Assembly (NCBI GenBank): GCA_017959625.1
Contig: JAGDAG010000012.1
Coordinates: 1 to 6,531 of the forward strand
Direction of reading: 5' to 3'
Length of the DNA stretch: 6,531 bases
DNA from: Abditibacteriota bacterium
GTDB lineage: Bacteria > Armatimonadota > UBA5829
Below the pieces are notes generated by a model, which worked only from the letters and a program-made list of their open reading frames with translations, had not been told where the DNA came from and did not search any database. Below are positions 1-5,597 of the stretch, in pieces. Made by a program: the position numbers and the translations under genes. The number at the start of each line of letters is the position of its first letter. The first letter of the stretch is position 1.

Positions 1-998
1 TAATGCTTTGCGGAGCGTCATATCTGAAGGAGGGCAAGGAGAATACGGAAAAAGAAGCGGGATTTCTGAAAGAACTGGGCTTTACGGACATAGAAAAGGA
101 AAACTATTACGGAGTCCGGCAGACCGAGCGTTCCGATAAAGCCGGGCTTTATATTGCCCGCAGAAAAATTTTTGACGGCAGCAAGGAAACGGAGCTGCTG
201 CTGTGCGTGGTGCGTGGCACCGTGGCGGGAGAATGGTTCTCCAACTTCGACGTGGGGGAAGGAGACGAACACAGAGGCTTTGCCGCCGCCGCGGAAAACG
301 CCTTCGGCTATATACAAAGCTATATGGTGCGGCACGCCGTCCCCCGCACTGCCAAGGTCCTCATCACCGGGCATTCCAGAGGAGCGGCGGTGGCGTCCAT
401 GCTGGTCCCCATGCTGAAGGAGTCGGGTTTCGGAGAGGATTCGGTTTACGCATACGTGTACGCGTGCCCCAACTATACCAAAAACCTTGTTCCCGGGGAA
501 AAGGGGCTTTTCGGCTTTATGTACGAGGGGGACCTGGTGCCCGCCATCCCCATTTGGGGCTTCGGCATGCGGGGCGAGGTGATAGATTCCGTTTCTTTTT
601 CGCCGGAGGAAAAAAAGCAGCTCAAAGACTCCTTCTCCCGGATCGCCGGCGGGATAAAGACCGTGGCCTTTACCGCGGAGGAGCGGGACGGAGTGGTGGC
701 CGCCATCACGAAGCTTGCTCCGGACCAGGAGGCTTTTTACACCACGGTTTACAGCAAGTCCAGGCTTATAAAAGCAGACCCCATGACCACCTATGATTTC
801 TGCGTCAAAATGGGAAAGATAATGGTGCAGAGGGAGGTAAAGCGCGTGCTCAGGGTGCCCGACGATTTCAACGGCATAATGTGGGCCTTTGTCACGGACG
901 GAGCGGCTTCCCCGAAAATAATCCAGAGCCATTCCATCGAAATGTATTACGCTCTTACGCAGGTTTACAACGCCCGTTTTGCCAAGGCTGCAAACTGA
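1..998 (+). CDS. Class 3 lipase-like alpha/beta hydrolase, probably 5'-truncated by the window edge
   Basis: Likely an esterase or lipase of the class 3 (fungal lipase-like) alpha/beta-hydrolase family; the substrate cannot be read from sequence. Counting from the first visible Met (position 3), the nucleophile elbow GHSRG lies at residues 123-127 (Ser125) after a hydrophobic strand. An RGT motif at 71-73 fits the oxyanion-hole strand. Asp177 (in EGDLVP) and His320 (in SHSIEMYY) sit where the family's acid and base normally fall, so a full Ser-Asp-His triad is present. The reading frame is open to the left edge. The first visible residues (LCGASYLKE) resemble the family's first helix rather than a true N-terminus, so the real start, and any signal peptide, probably lies upstream. 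The gene ends in TGA, with a weak hairpin directly after. It is separated from the next gene by that gene's own promoter, so it is probably not part of the coaD operon. The family call is firm; the biological role is unknown. Confidence 0.8.
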   Translation, partial: MLCGASYLKEGKENTEKEAGFLKELGFTDIEKENYYGVRQTERSDKAGLYIARRKIFDGSKETELLLCVVRGTVAGEWFSNFDVGEGDEHRGFAAAAENAFGYIQSYMVRHAVPRTAKVLITGHSRGAAVASMLVPMLKESGFGEDSVYAYVYACPNYTKNLVPGEKGLFGFMYEGDLVPAIPIWGFGMRGEVIDSVSFSPEEKKQLKDSFSRIAGGIKTVAFTAEERDGVVAAITKLAPDQEAFYTTVYSKSRLIKADPMTTYDFCVKMGKIMVQREVKRVLRVPDDFNGIMWAFVTDGAASPKIIQSHSIEMYYALTQVYNARFAKAAN

Positions 999-999
999 T

Positions 1000-1017
1000 A
1001 AAGGCGGCCCTTTTTGT
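1000..1017 (+). terminator. Weak intrinsic terminator candidate after the lipase-like gene
   Basis: AAAGG (1000-1004) pairs with CCTTT (1009-1013) around a CGGC loop, followed by a T-rich stretch to about 1017. The stem is only 5 bp, so it may be inefficient. Its place, 1 nt after the stop codon and just before a promoter, supports the call. Confidence 0.35.
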
Positions 1018-1018
1018 C

Positions 1019-1047
1019 TTTACAACAAGCCGGAAATATAGTATAAT
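1019..1047 (+). promoter_or_regulatory. Sigma70/SigA-type promoter for the coaD operon
   Basis: A -35 box TTTACA (1019-1024, five of six matches to TTGACA) and a perfect -10 box TATAAT (1042-1047) are separated by exactly 17 bp. Transcription would start near 1053-1055, giving a leader of about 30 nt before coaD. This is the best promoter in the window and the only clear one ahead of the four genes that follow. I see no operator or riboswitch in the short leader. Confidence 0.8.
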
Positions 1048-1083
1048 CTATTATGTATACCAAGATTATTTGTAAGGAAGATT

Positions 1084-1566
1084 ATGGTAGCCGTATATCC
1101 CGGAAGCTTTGACCCGATAACCTGCGGGCATCTCGATATAATCGAGAGGGCCTCCCGCATTTTTGACGAAGTGGTGATCCTCTGCGCCGTGAATCCCTCG
1201 AAGACGTCTATGTTTTCCCTTGAGGAAAAGCAGCGGCTCATCACCGAAGCGGCGGGGCATCTTCCCAACGTGCGTGTGGATCATTTCACCGGCCTGCTGG
1301 TGGATTATATGCACGCCAACGGGTTCAGGGTTGCCATAAAGGGCCTCCGGGTCATAAGTGATTTTGAGTATGAACTTCAGATGGCGCTTATGAATAAAAG
1401 ACTGGCAGAGGATATTGAGACCTTTTTCATGATGTCCGGTTCCGAGCATTTGTTTTTAAGCTCCTCGCTGGTGAAAGAGCTTGCGGGCTTTGACACACCC
1501 CTTGACGCGCTGGTTCCTCCGTGTGTCGTAGGGCCATTATTAGAAAAAATCAATTCCAAACGGTAG
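1084..1566 (+). CDS. coaD: Phosphopantetheine adenylyltransferase
   Basis: Transfers AMP from ATP to 4'-phosphopantetheine, giving dephospho-CoA, the penultimate step of CoA synthesis; cytoplasmic. The 160 aa length is standard. The nucleotidyltransferase fold shows YPGSFDP at 5-11 and the (T/H)xGH motif at 13-16 (TCGH, with His16). NPSK at 37-40 supplies the conserved Lys40. GLRVISDFEYE lies at 87-97 and a SSSLVKELA-type motif near the C-terminus, matching the ISSS-LVKE signature of the family. By alignment from memory to the E. coli enzyme, His16, Lys40 and Arg89 match His18, Lys42 and Arg91, while Lys86 replaces Arg88 (IKGLR instead of IRGLR). The start is set by a purine-rich site (AAGGAAG, 1074-1080) just upstream of the ATG. 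It is the first gene of the operon; the next gene begins 10 bp after its stop. Confidence 0.96.
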   Translation: MVAVYPGSFDPITCGHLDIIERASRIFDEVVILCAVNPSKTSMFSLEEKQRLITEAAGHLPNVRVDHFTGLLVDYMHANGFRVAIKGLRVISDFEYELQMALMNKRLAEDIETFFMMSGSEHLFLSSSLVKELAGFDTPLDALVPPCVVGPLLEKINSKR

Positions 1567-1576
1567 GGTTATTGCC

Positions 1577-2242
1577 ATGAGCAAAAATTACGATGATATA
1601 AAAGTGAAAAAGGTATCCGGTTCCTCCTCCGGCAAGAGCGACGCAAGGGCGGAGCTGCATAAGCTGGAGAAGATGTTTGAAAAAAAGATACTGTTCGGCT
1701 ACACCATAGTGAAGGTGGATGACGTGATCGCGCAGACCCAGAAGATCAGCGCCAACCTTCCGGCAGAACTGGAACAGGCCAAGAGTATCCTCAAACAAAG
1801 CGAGATCACCATCGCCCAGGCCAACAACGAGGCCGACGCCATCATCAACAAGGCCAACAGAGAAAAGAACAGCATCCTTCAGGACGCTCAGATGAGGGCC
1901 GACGACATGGTTTCTCAGGACACCGTCACCGAGCGGGCGCGTTATGAAGCCGCGACCCTTATCAACGAAGCCAACGTGAATATCGCCAACGCCCAGACGG
2001 AGCTGAACAATTATTCCCTGGAAGTGCTCGACAGCCTGAGAGAGCTTATAGAAAACTATCTTTCAAGCGTCAACACCACCATTGACAATATCCAGGGGAC
2101 CATAGAAGCCAGGGGAGCCATAGAAGCGGAATATCCCGAAGAGGCGGGCGAAGGCTCGTTTGCCGGACCGGCGGAAGAAGAAGCCCCCGAAGCGCCCGAA
2201 GCTGTCCCGGAAGACGAAGACGACGAAGACGACGAAGAATAA
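1577..2242 (+). CDS. coaD-linked coiled-coil protein (V-ATPase subunit-H-like) with acidic tail
   Basis: A 221-aa soluble protein of unknown function. Residues 8-22 are a Ser/Gly/Lys-rich stretch. Residues 27-60 carry a small conserved-looking block (FGYTIVKVDDVI, then SANLPAELEQA). Residues about 62-165 form a long Ala/Glu/Gln/Asn-rich predicted coiled coil resembling the stalk proteins often annotated 'vacuolar-type H+-ATPase subunit H' or 'ATPase'. From memory, proteins with the pattern 'GK-V-VDKDEI ... LP-E-KQA' followed by a coiled coil commonly sit next to coaD in Clostridia, and this one fits. No ATP-binding motif, signal peptide or membrane segment is visible, and no V-ATPase genes are nearby, so an ATPase role is doubtful. 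Residues 187-221 are a tail with 18 acidic residues in 35. The ATG at 1577 is preferred although its ribosome site is weak: starting at Met33 (1673) would delete part of the block that aligns with the family. Translational coupling to coaD is likely. Confidence 0.75.
   Translation: MSKNYDDIKVKKVSGSSSGKSDARAELHKLEKMFEKKILFGYTIVKVDDVIAQTQKISANLPAELEQAKSILKQSEITIAQANNEADAIINKANREKNSILQDAQMRADDMVSQDTVTERARYEAATLINEANVNIANAQTELNNYSLEVLDSLRELIENYLSSVNTTIDNIQGTIEARGAIEAEYPEEAGEGSFAGPAEEEAPEAPEAVPEDEDDEDDEE
2210..2239 (+). repeat. In-frame GAC/GAA codon repeat encoding the acidic tail
   Basis: Ten consecutive GAA or GAC codons end the coiled-coil gene, including a tandem copy of GACGACGAA (2219-2227 and 2228-2236). 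The run codes only Glu and Asp. Such short repeats can change length by slippage in steps of whole codons without breaking the frame. Confidence 0.8.
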
Positions 2243-2243
2243 T

Positions 2244-2259
2244 AAAGACCAAGGTCTTT
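2244..2259 (+). promoter_or_regulatory. Perfect inverted repeat (RNA hairpin) between the coiled-coil gene and pta
   Basis: AAAGACC (2244-2250) and GGTCTTT (2253-2259) are exact inverted repeats, best drawn as a 6-bp stem with a CAAG loop. The hairpin begins 1 nt after the upstream stop codon and ends 3 nt before the pta ribosome site. No T-run follows, so it is not a standard intrinsic terminator. It could be an RNA processing or stability element, a modulator of pta translation, or a protein-binding site; the sequence does not decide between them. Confidence 0.5.
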
Positions 2260-2262
2260 GAT

Positions 2263-2268
2263 AAGGAG
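2263..2268 (+). promoter_or_regulatory. Shine-Dalgarno site that fixes the pta start
   Basis: AAGGAG at 2263-2268 lies 8 nt before the ATG at 2277. An in-frame GTG at 2268 overlaps the site itself, so it cannot be the start. This sets pta at 334 aa rather than 337. Confidence 0.85.
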
Positions 2269-2276
2269 TGATTTAT

Positions 2277-3281
2277 ATGCCAAGTGTAATGGAAAGCATC
2301 TACAAGAGGGCAAAGGAAGCGCAGCTTACCATCTGCCTTCCCGAAGCAGAGGACGTGCGGACGATACAGGCTGCCGAAATGATCGTCAAGGAAGGGATTG
2401 CCAAGGTCATACTTATTAATCCCATGGAAAAGATCGAAAAGGCGGTAAAGGAATGCGGCGCCGATATTTCCGGCTGCAGGATAGTCGATCCCGTCCAGAG
2501 CCCGGATTTTGAACGCTACGCTCATCGTTTTTACGAGATACGTATGAAGAAGGGCATGACCGAAGAGAAGGCTCACGAGGTCATCAAGGATCCCCTGCAT
2601 TTCGGCTGTATGATGGTCAACGAAGGCGACGCCGACGGACAGGTCTCCGGCGCTACACACTCCACCTCCGACACTATACGCCCCGCTTTGCAGATCATCA
2701 AGGCGGCCCCGGGCTGCAAGACTGTCTCGGCATTTTTCCTGATGATAGTGCCCGACTGCCCCTACGGCGAGAACGGCGTGTTCATATATGCGGACTCCGG
2801 CCTGGTCATCGACCCTACCGACGAAGAACTGGCGGAGATAGCCATCCAGTCTGCCAAAACCATGCAGAACCTTTGCGGCATAGAGCCCCGCGTGGCCATG
2901 CTCAGCCTTTCCACCAAGGGCTCCGCGAAGCATGAGATAATCGACAAGGTCATAAGGGCCACCGAGATCGCAAAGGAGAGAGCGCCGGAGCTGATGCTGG
3001 ACGGCGAGCTTCAGGCAGACGCCGCCATCATTGACGCCATAGGCAAGTCCAAGGCTCCCGGCAGCCCCGTTGCCGGCAAGGCCAACATCCTTATCTTCCC
3101 CGACCTGAACTGCGGCAACATTGCCTACAAGCTTACGGAAAGGCTGGCCAAGGCAGAGGCCTACGGCCCTGTGCTGCAGGGTCTCCGCAAGCCGGTGAAC
3201 GACCTGTCCCGCGGGTGCAAGGCTTCCGACATAATGAACGTTGCCGCCATCACCGCCTGCCAGGCCATTTATTCGGAATAA
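2277..3281 (+). CDS. pta: Phosphate acetyltransferase, short form
   Basis: Interconverts acetyl-CoA plus phosphate with acetyl phosphate plus CoA in the cytoplasm; with AckA it forms the acetate pathway. At 334 aa it is the short catalytic form without the N-terminal DRTGG/BioD-like regulatory region of enterobacterial Pta. Signature blocks are LPEAEDVRTIQAAE (21-34), DADGQVSGATHSTSDTIRPAL (118-138), FPDLNCGNIAYKL (284-296) and QGLRKPVNDLSRGC (301-314). By alignment from memory with the Methanosarcina thermophila enzyme, the substrate-binding and catalytic residues are present as Arg89, Arg135, Ser311, Arg312 and Asp318, at a constant offset of two. The related phosphate butyryltransferase is less likely, given the full DLSRG block and the adjacent acetate kinase. 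Expression is probably from the promoter upstream of coaD, with a hairpin just before its ribosome site as a possible separate control point. Confidence 0.95.
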   Translation: MPSVMESIYKRAKEAQLTICLPEAEDVRTIQAAEMIVKEGIAKVILINPMEKIEKAVKECGADISGCRIVDPVQSPDFERYAHRFYEIRMKKGMTEEKAHEVIKDPLHFGCMMVNEGDADGQVSGATHSTSDTIRPALQIIKAAPGCKTVSAFFLMIVPDCPYGENGVFIYADSGLVIDPTDEELAEIAIQSAKTMQNLCGIEPRVAMLSLSTKGSAKHEIIDKVIRATEIAKERAPELMLDGELQADAAIIDAIGKSKAPGSPVAGKANILIFPDLNCGNIAYKLTERLAKAEAYGPVLQGLRKPVNDLSRGCKASDIMNVAAITACQAIYSE

Positions 3282-3290
3282 GGGGGGCGC

Positions 3291-4523
3291 ATGAAGGTAT
3301 TGGTTCTCAATTCCGGTTCTTCTTCGCTGAAATTCCAGCTGATAGAGACCGAAAACGGCAAGGTGCTTGCAAAAGGGCTTTGCGACAGGATAGGCATAGA
3401 CGGGAGCTCCCTCACCTATTCCACCGACAAAAAGGAAAAATTCGAAGGATATATCGAAAACCACAAGGCGGCCCTTGACAAGGTGTTCGCGCTTCTTACC
3501 GATAAGGAAAAGGGCGTTATCGGCAGCATTTCCGAAATAGACATAGCAGGGCACAGAGTGGTGCACGGCGGAGAGAAGTATTCCAGCCCCGTGCTGGTCA
3601 CCGACGGCGTGCTGAAGGATATCGAAGAACTGAGCGCTCTGGCTCCTCTCCACAATCCCGCCAACGCCATGGGCATCGAGGCCTGCCTGGCGGTGATGGA
3701 GGGCGTGCCCCAGGTGGCCGTATTTGATACGGCATATCACCAGACCATGCCCGATTACGCCTATATGTACGCGCTGCCTTACGAGCTTTATGAAAAATAC
3801 GGCATCAGGCGCTACGGCTTTCACGGCACCAGCCACAAATTCGTGGCAAAACAGGCAATGAACATGCTGGAAGAAAAAGGAAAGAAGCCCGAAGATACCA
3901 AAATAGTCACCTGCCACCTTGGCAACGGCTGCTCCATGGCTGCCGTAAAGGGCGGAAAGGTGATAGATACCACCATGGGCTTTACTCCCGTGGCGGGCTG
4001 CGTCATGGGCTCCCGGGTGGGAGACGTGGATCCTTCGTGCGTCACCTTCCTGGAGGAAAAAATGGGGCTTTCCCCCGCCGAAGCGGACAAGCTTATGAAC
4101 AAGGAAAGCGGCCTTCTGGGCGTTTCCGGGCGTTCGTCGGATATGAGAGACATAATCGACAACAAGGAGACCGACCCCAGAAGCATGCTGGCTTTCAGGA
4201 TGTTTGCCTACAGGGTAAAGAAGTATATCGGCGCCTACGCCGCCGCCATGAACGGCCTTGACGCCGTGGTGTTTACCGGCGGAGTGGGGGAAAACAGCGA
4301 GCCTCAGAGAAAGCAGATCTGCTCCGACCTGGAATATCTGGGCATAGAGCTGGATCTCGAGCTCAACCACAAGCTTTCGTGGGAGCTTGACCCGGAGAAG
4401 GACGTTTTTTACGGAAACGTGGATCTTTCCGTGAAAAAGAACGGAAGCATACTCCGCATCCCCACCAACGAAGAGCTGATGATAGCTACGGAAGCCGTGG
4501 AAGTGGTCTCCGGAGCAAAATAA
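3291..4523 (+). CDS. ackA: Acetate kinase
   Basis: Converts acetyl phosphate and ADP to acetate and ATP (reversible), the substrate-level phosphorylation step of acetate fermentation; cytoplasmic, normally a dimer of the ASKHA fold. The 410 aa length is close to the usual 400. Family blocks are VLNSGSSSLKF (5-15), HRVVHGGE (88-95), FDTAYHQTMP (145-154), YGFHGTSHKFV (175-185), HLGNGCSMAAV (209-219), SGLLGVSGRSSDMRDI (273-288) and FTGGVGENS (328-336). Residues corresponding to the Methanosarcina active site are Asn7, Arg89, His121, Asp146, His178 and Arg242, with the C-terminal metal-binding Glu at 394 or 395. The usual MGTRxGDxDP block reads MGSRVGDVDP here, a mild departure that keeps the Arg. 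It starts 9 bp after the pta stop, with a G-rich site (AGGGGGG) close before the ATG, and is the last gene of the operon. Confidence 0.97.
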   Translation: MKVLVLNSGSSSLKFQLIETENGKVLAKGLCDRIGIDGSSLTYSTDKKEKFEGYIENHKAALDKVFALLTDKEKGVIGSISEIDIAGHRVVHGGEKYSSPVLVTDGVLKDIEELSALAPLHNPANAMGIEACLAVMEGVPQVAVFDTAYHQTMPDYAYMYALPYELYEKYGIRRYGFHGTSHKFVAKQAMNMLEEKGKKPEDTKIVTCHLGNGCSMAAVKGGKVIDTTMGFTPVAGCVMGSRVGDVDPSCVTFLEEKMGLSPAEADKLMNKESGLLGVSGRSSDMRDIIDNKETDPRSMLAFRMFAYRVKKYIGAYAAAMNGLDAVVFTGGVGENSEPQRKQICSDLEYLGIELDLELNHKLSWELDPEKDVFYGNVDLSVKKNGSILRIPTNEELMIATEAVEVVSGAK

Positions 4524-4535
4524 AGGAAAATCTGC

Positions 4536-4578
4536 AAAGGGCTGTAAAAGATCAAAAGTTTTTTGCAGTCCTTTTTTT
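4536..4578 (+). terminator. Strong intrinsic terminator of the coaD-pta-ackA operon
   Basis: A 14-bp stem pairs 4536-4549 with 4561-4574, including two G-U pairs, around an 11-nt loop. A run of seven T (4572-4578) follows. It sits 12 nt after the ackA stop. The T-tract ends only 7 nt before the start codon of the next gene, so terminator and downstream start are practically fused. Confidence 0.9.
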
Positions 4579-4585
4579 ATGAATC

Positions 4586-5494
4586 ATGGATCTTAGTATT
4601 TTTCCCCAGACGGGGCTTTTGGTTTTTTCGCTTTTCGTGTGCCTCGTTGCGGGGCTCCTGAAAAACTATTACAGCAAGTCGGTGATCAGCACCCGTTCCA
4701 GCGAGCTGTATCTTTACAGCGCCGCCACGGCGGGGATGAGCGCCGTGCTGATCTTTGCCTTCAGCGGTTTCCGGCTGGAGTGGTCGGTATATACCGTTTT
4801 GATGTCGGTCCTGTTCGGCTTTGTGACCATGCTTCAGAACGTCGCCATTACCAAGGCGCTGGTGATAGGCCCCTATTCCTACACCTGCGTCCTGGGTTCG
4901 GCGGGGACCATGATAAGCGCCCTGTCGGGGTATTTCTTCTTTGGCGAGGTCCTGACGGCCGTAAAGATCGCGGGCATGGCCTTTATGCTCGTCTGCTTTG
5001 CCCTTTCGGTAAAAAAGGACGAAGACGGCAAAAAGGGCAACCTGATATGGTTCCTGCTGGCGCTTACCGGCGCCGTGACTACGGGAGTCATCGGGCTTCT
5101 GCAGAAGATACACCAGAATTCGCCTCACAAAAACGAGCTTCTGGCGTTTCTTGTTATCGCCTTCGTTTTTTCGTATATCTTTTCGCAGATATTCTTTTTG
5201 TTTGCCAAAAGAGGCGAAAAAAAGGCGGGAGAGATGCCGGAGCAGAAAAAAACTCCCGGCTTTGTTTTTATGCTGCTGGCTGTTTCGGCCCTGTGCATCG
5301 CCCTGAACAATATCATAAACCTGTTTCTTTCGGGAGTCATGGAAGCCGCCGTGTTTTTCCCCGTGGTCAACGGCGTGGGGCTCATACTCAGCATACTGTT
5401 CTGCATGCTGCTCTTCAGGGAAAAGCTCCAGCCCCTTCAATGGGTCGGCGTGGTGTGCGGCGTGATCTCCACCCTGCTTTTGTGTATGCCTTAG
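4586..5494 (+). CDS. DMT superfamily (EamA-like) permease, ten-helix
   Basis: An inner-membrane protein of 302 aa with about ten hydrophobic segments (roughly 8-25, 41-60, 67-87, 92-110, 117-132, 142-163, 176-197, 214-234, 250-276, 283-300). It has two internally similar halves, as in drug/metabolite exporters. Each half ends with the family's typical helix pair: FFFGEVLTAVKIAGMAF at 117-133 and LLFREKLQPLQWVGVV at 275-290. A charged loop (about 200-213) separates helices 7 and 8. The substrate is not predictable. An in-frame TGA at 4580-4582 excludes an earlier start. ATG 4586 keeps the first helix whole, but it has no Shine-Dalgarno: the preceding bases are the T-tract of the ackA terminator. 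I see no promoter either, so it is read by readthrough or from a leaderless transcript. It converges on the next gene. Confidence 0.85.
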   Translation: MDLSIFPQTGLLVFSLFVCLVAGLLKNYYSKSVISTRSSELYLYSAATAGMSAVLIFAFSGFRLEWSVYTVLMSVLFGFVTMLQNVAITKALVIGPYSYTCVLGSAGTMISALSGYFFFGEVLTAVKIAGMAFMLVCFALSVKKDEDGKKGNLIWFLLALTGAVTTGVIGLLQKIHQNSPHKNELLAFLVIAFVFSYIFSQIFFLFAKRGEKKAGEMPEQKKTPGFVFMLLAVSALCIALNNIINLFLSGVMEAAVFFPVVNGVGLILSILFCMLLFREKLQPLQWVGVVCGVISTLLLCMP

Positions 5495-5514
5495 ATAAAC
5501 AGTTCAAATAAATC

Positions 5515-5551
5515 AAACAGGCTGCTGCCTTTATGGCAGCAGCCTGTTTTT
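5515..5551 (+). terminator. Strong terminator between convergent genes, probably bidirectional
   Basis: A perfect 15-bp stem pairs 5515-5529 with 5535-5549 around the loop TTTAT, and T5547-5551 runs out of the stem on the plus strand. Read on the minus strand the same stem is followed by GATTTATTTG, a looser T-rich tail, so it can also serve the gene ending at 5598. The location between two converging genes fits a shared terminator. Confidence 0.88.
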
Positions 5552-5597
5552 GTGTCCGTTTGTCACGCAGAGCCGAAGAGGCCTTTTATAAAGCTTC

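Noticed and set aside
18..932. Open frame of 304 codons antisense to the lipase-like gene
   Set aside because: The plus-strand frame carries a complete catalytic triad and family motifs, while the antisense product shows none.
1673..1675. ATG at residue 33 of the coiled-coil gene as its true start, with GGAG just upstream
   Set aside because: Residues before it (LHKLEK) appear to belong to the conserved N-terminal block of the family, so the earlier ATG is preferred, though not proven.
2268..2276. GTG at 2268 as the pta start
   Set aside because: The GTG overlaps the AAGGAG ribosome site that serves the ATG at 2277.
2070..4370. Very long open frame (766 codons) on the minus strand across pta and ackA
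   Set aside because: It lies entirely antisense to two certain enzymes. Its translation is rich in His, Gly and Leu with no recognisable domain, as expected from the reverse complement of codon-biased genes; there is no ribosome site or promoter. Its poly-Ser part is just the acidic-codon repeat read backwards.
4604..4625. Small CCCC-AGAC-GGGG hairpin followed by a T-rich stretch inside the permease start
   Set aside because: It has only 4 bp of stem within coding sequence; the T-richness is explained by Phe, Leu and Val codons of the first membrane helix.
4577..5511. Overlapping frames on both strands across the permease
   Set aside because: They give charged, low-complexity products, while the chosen frame gives ten well-spaced hydrophobic helices and EamA-like motifs.
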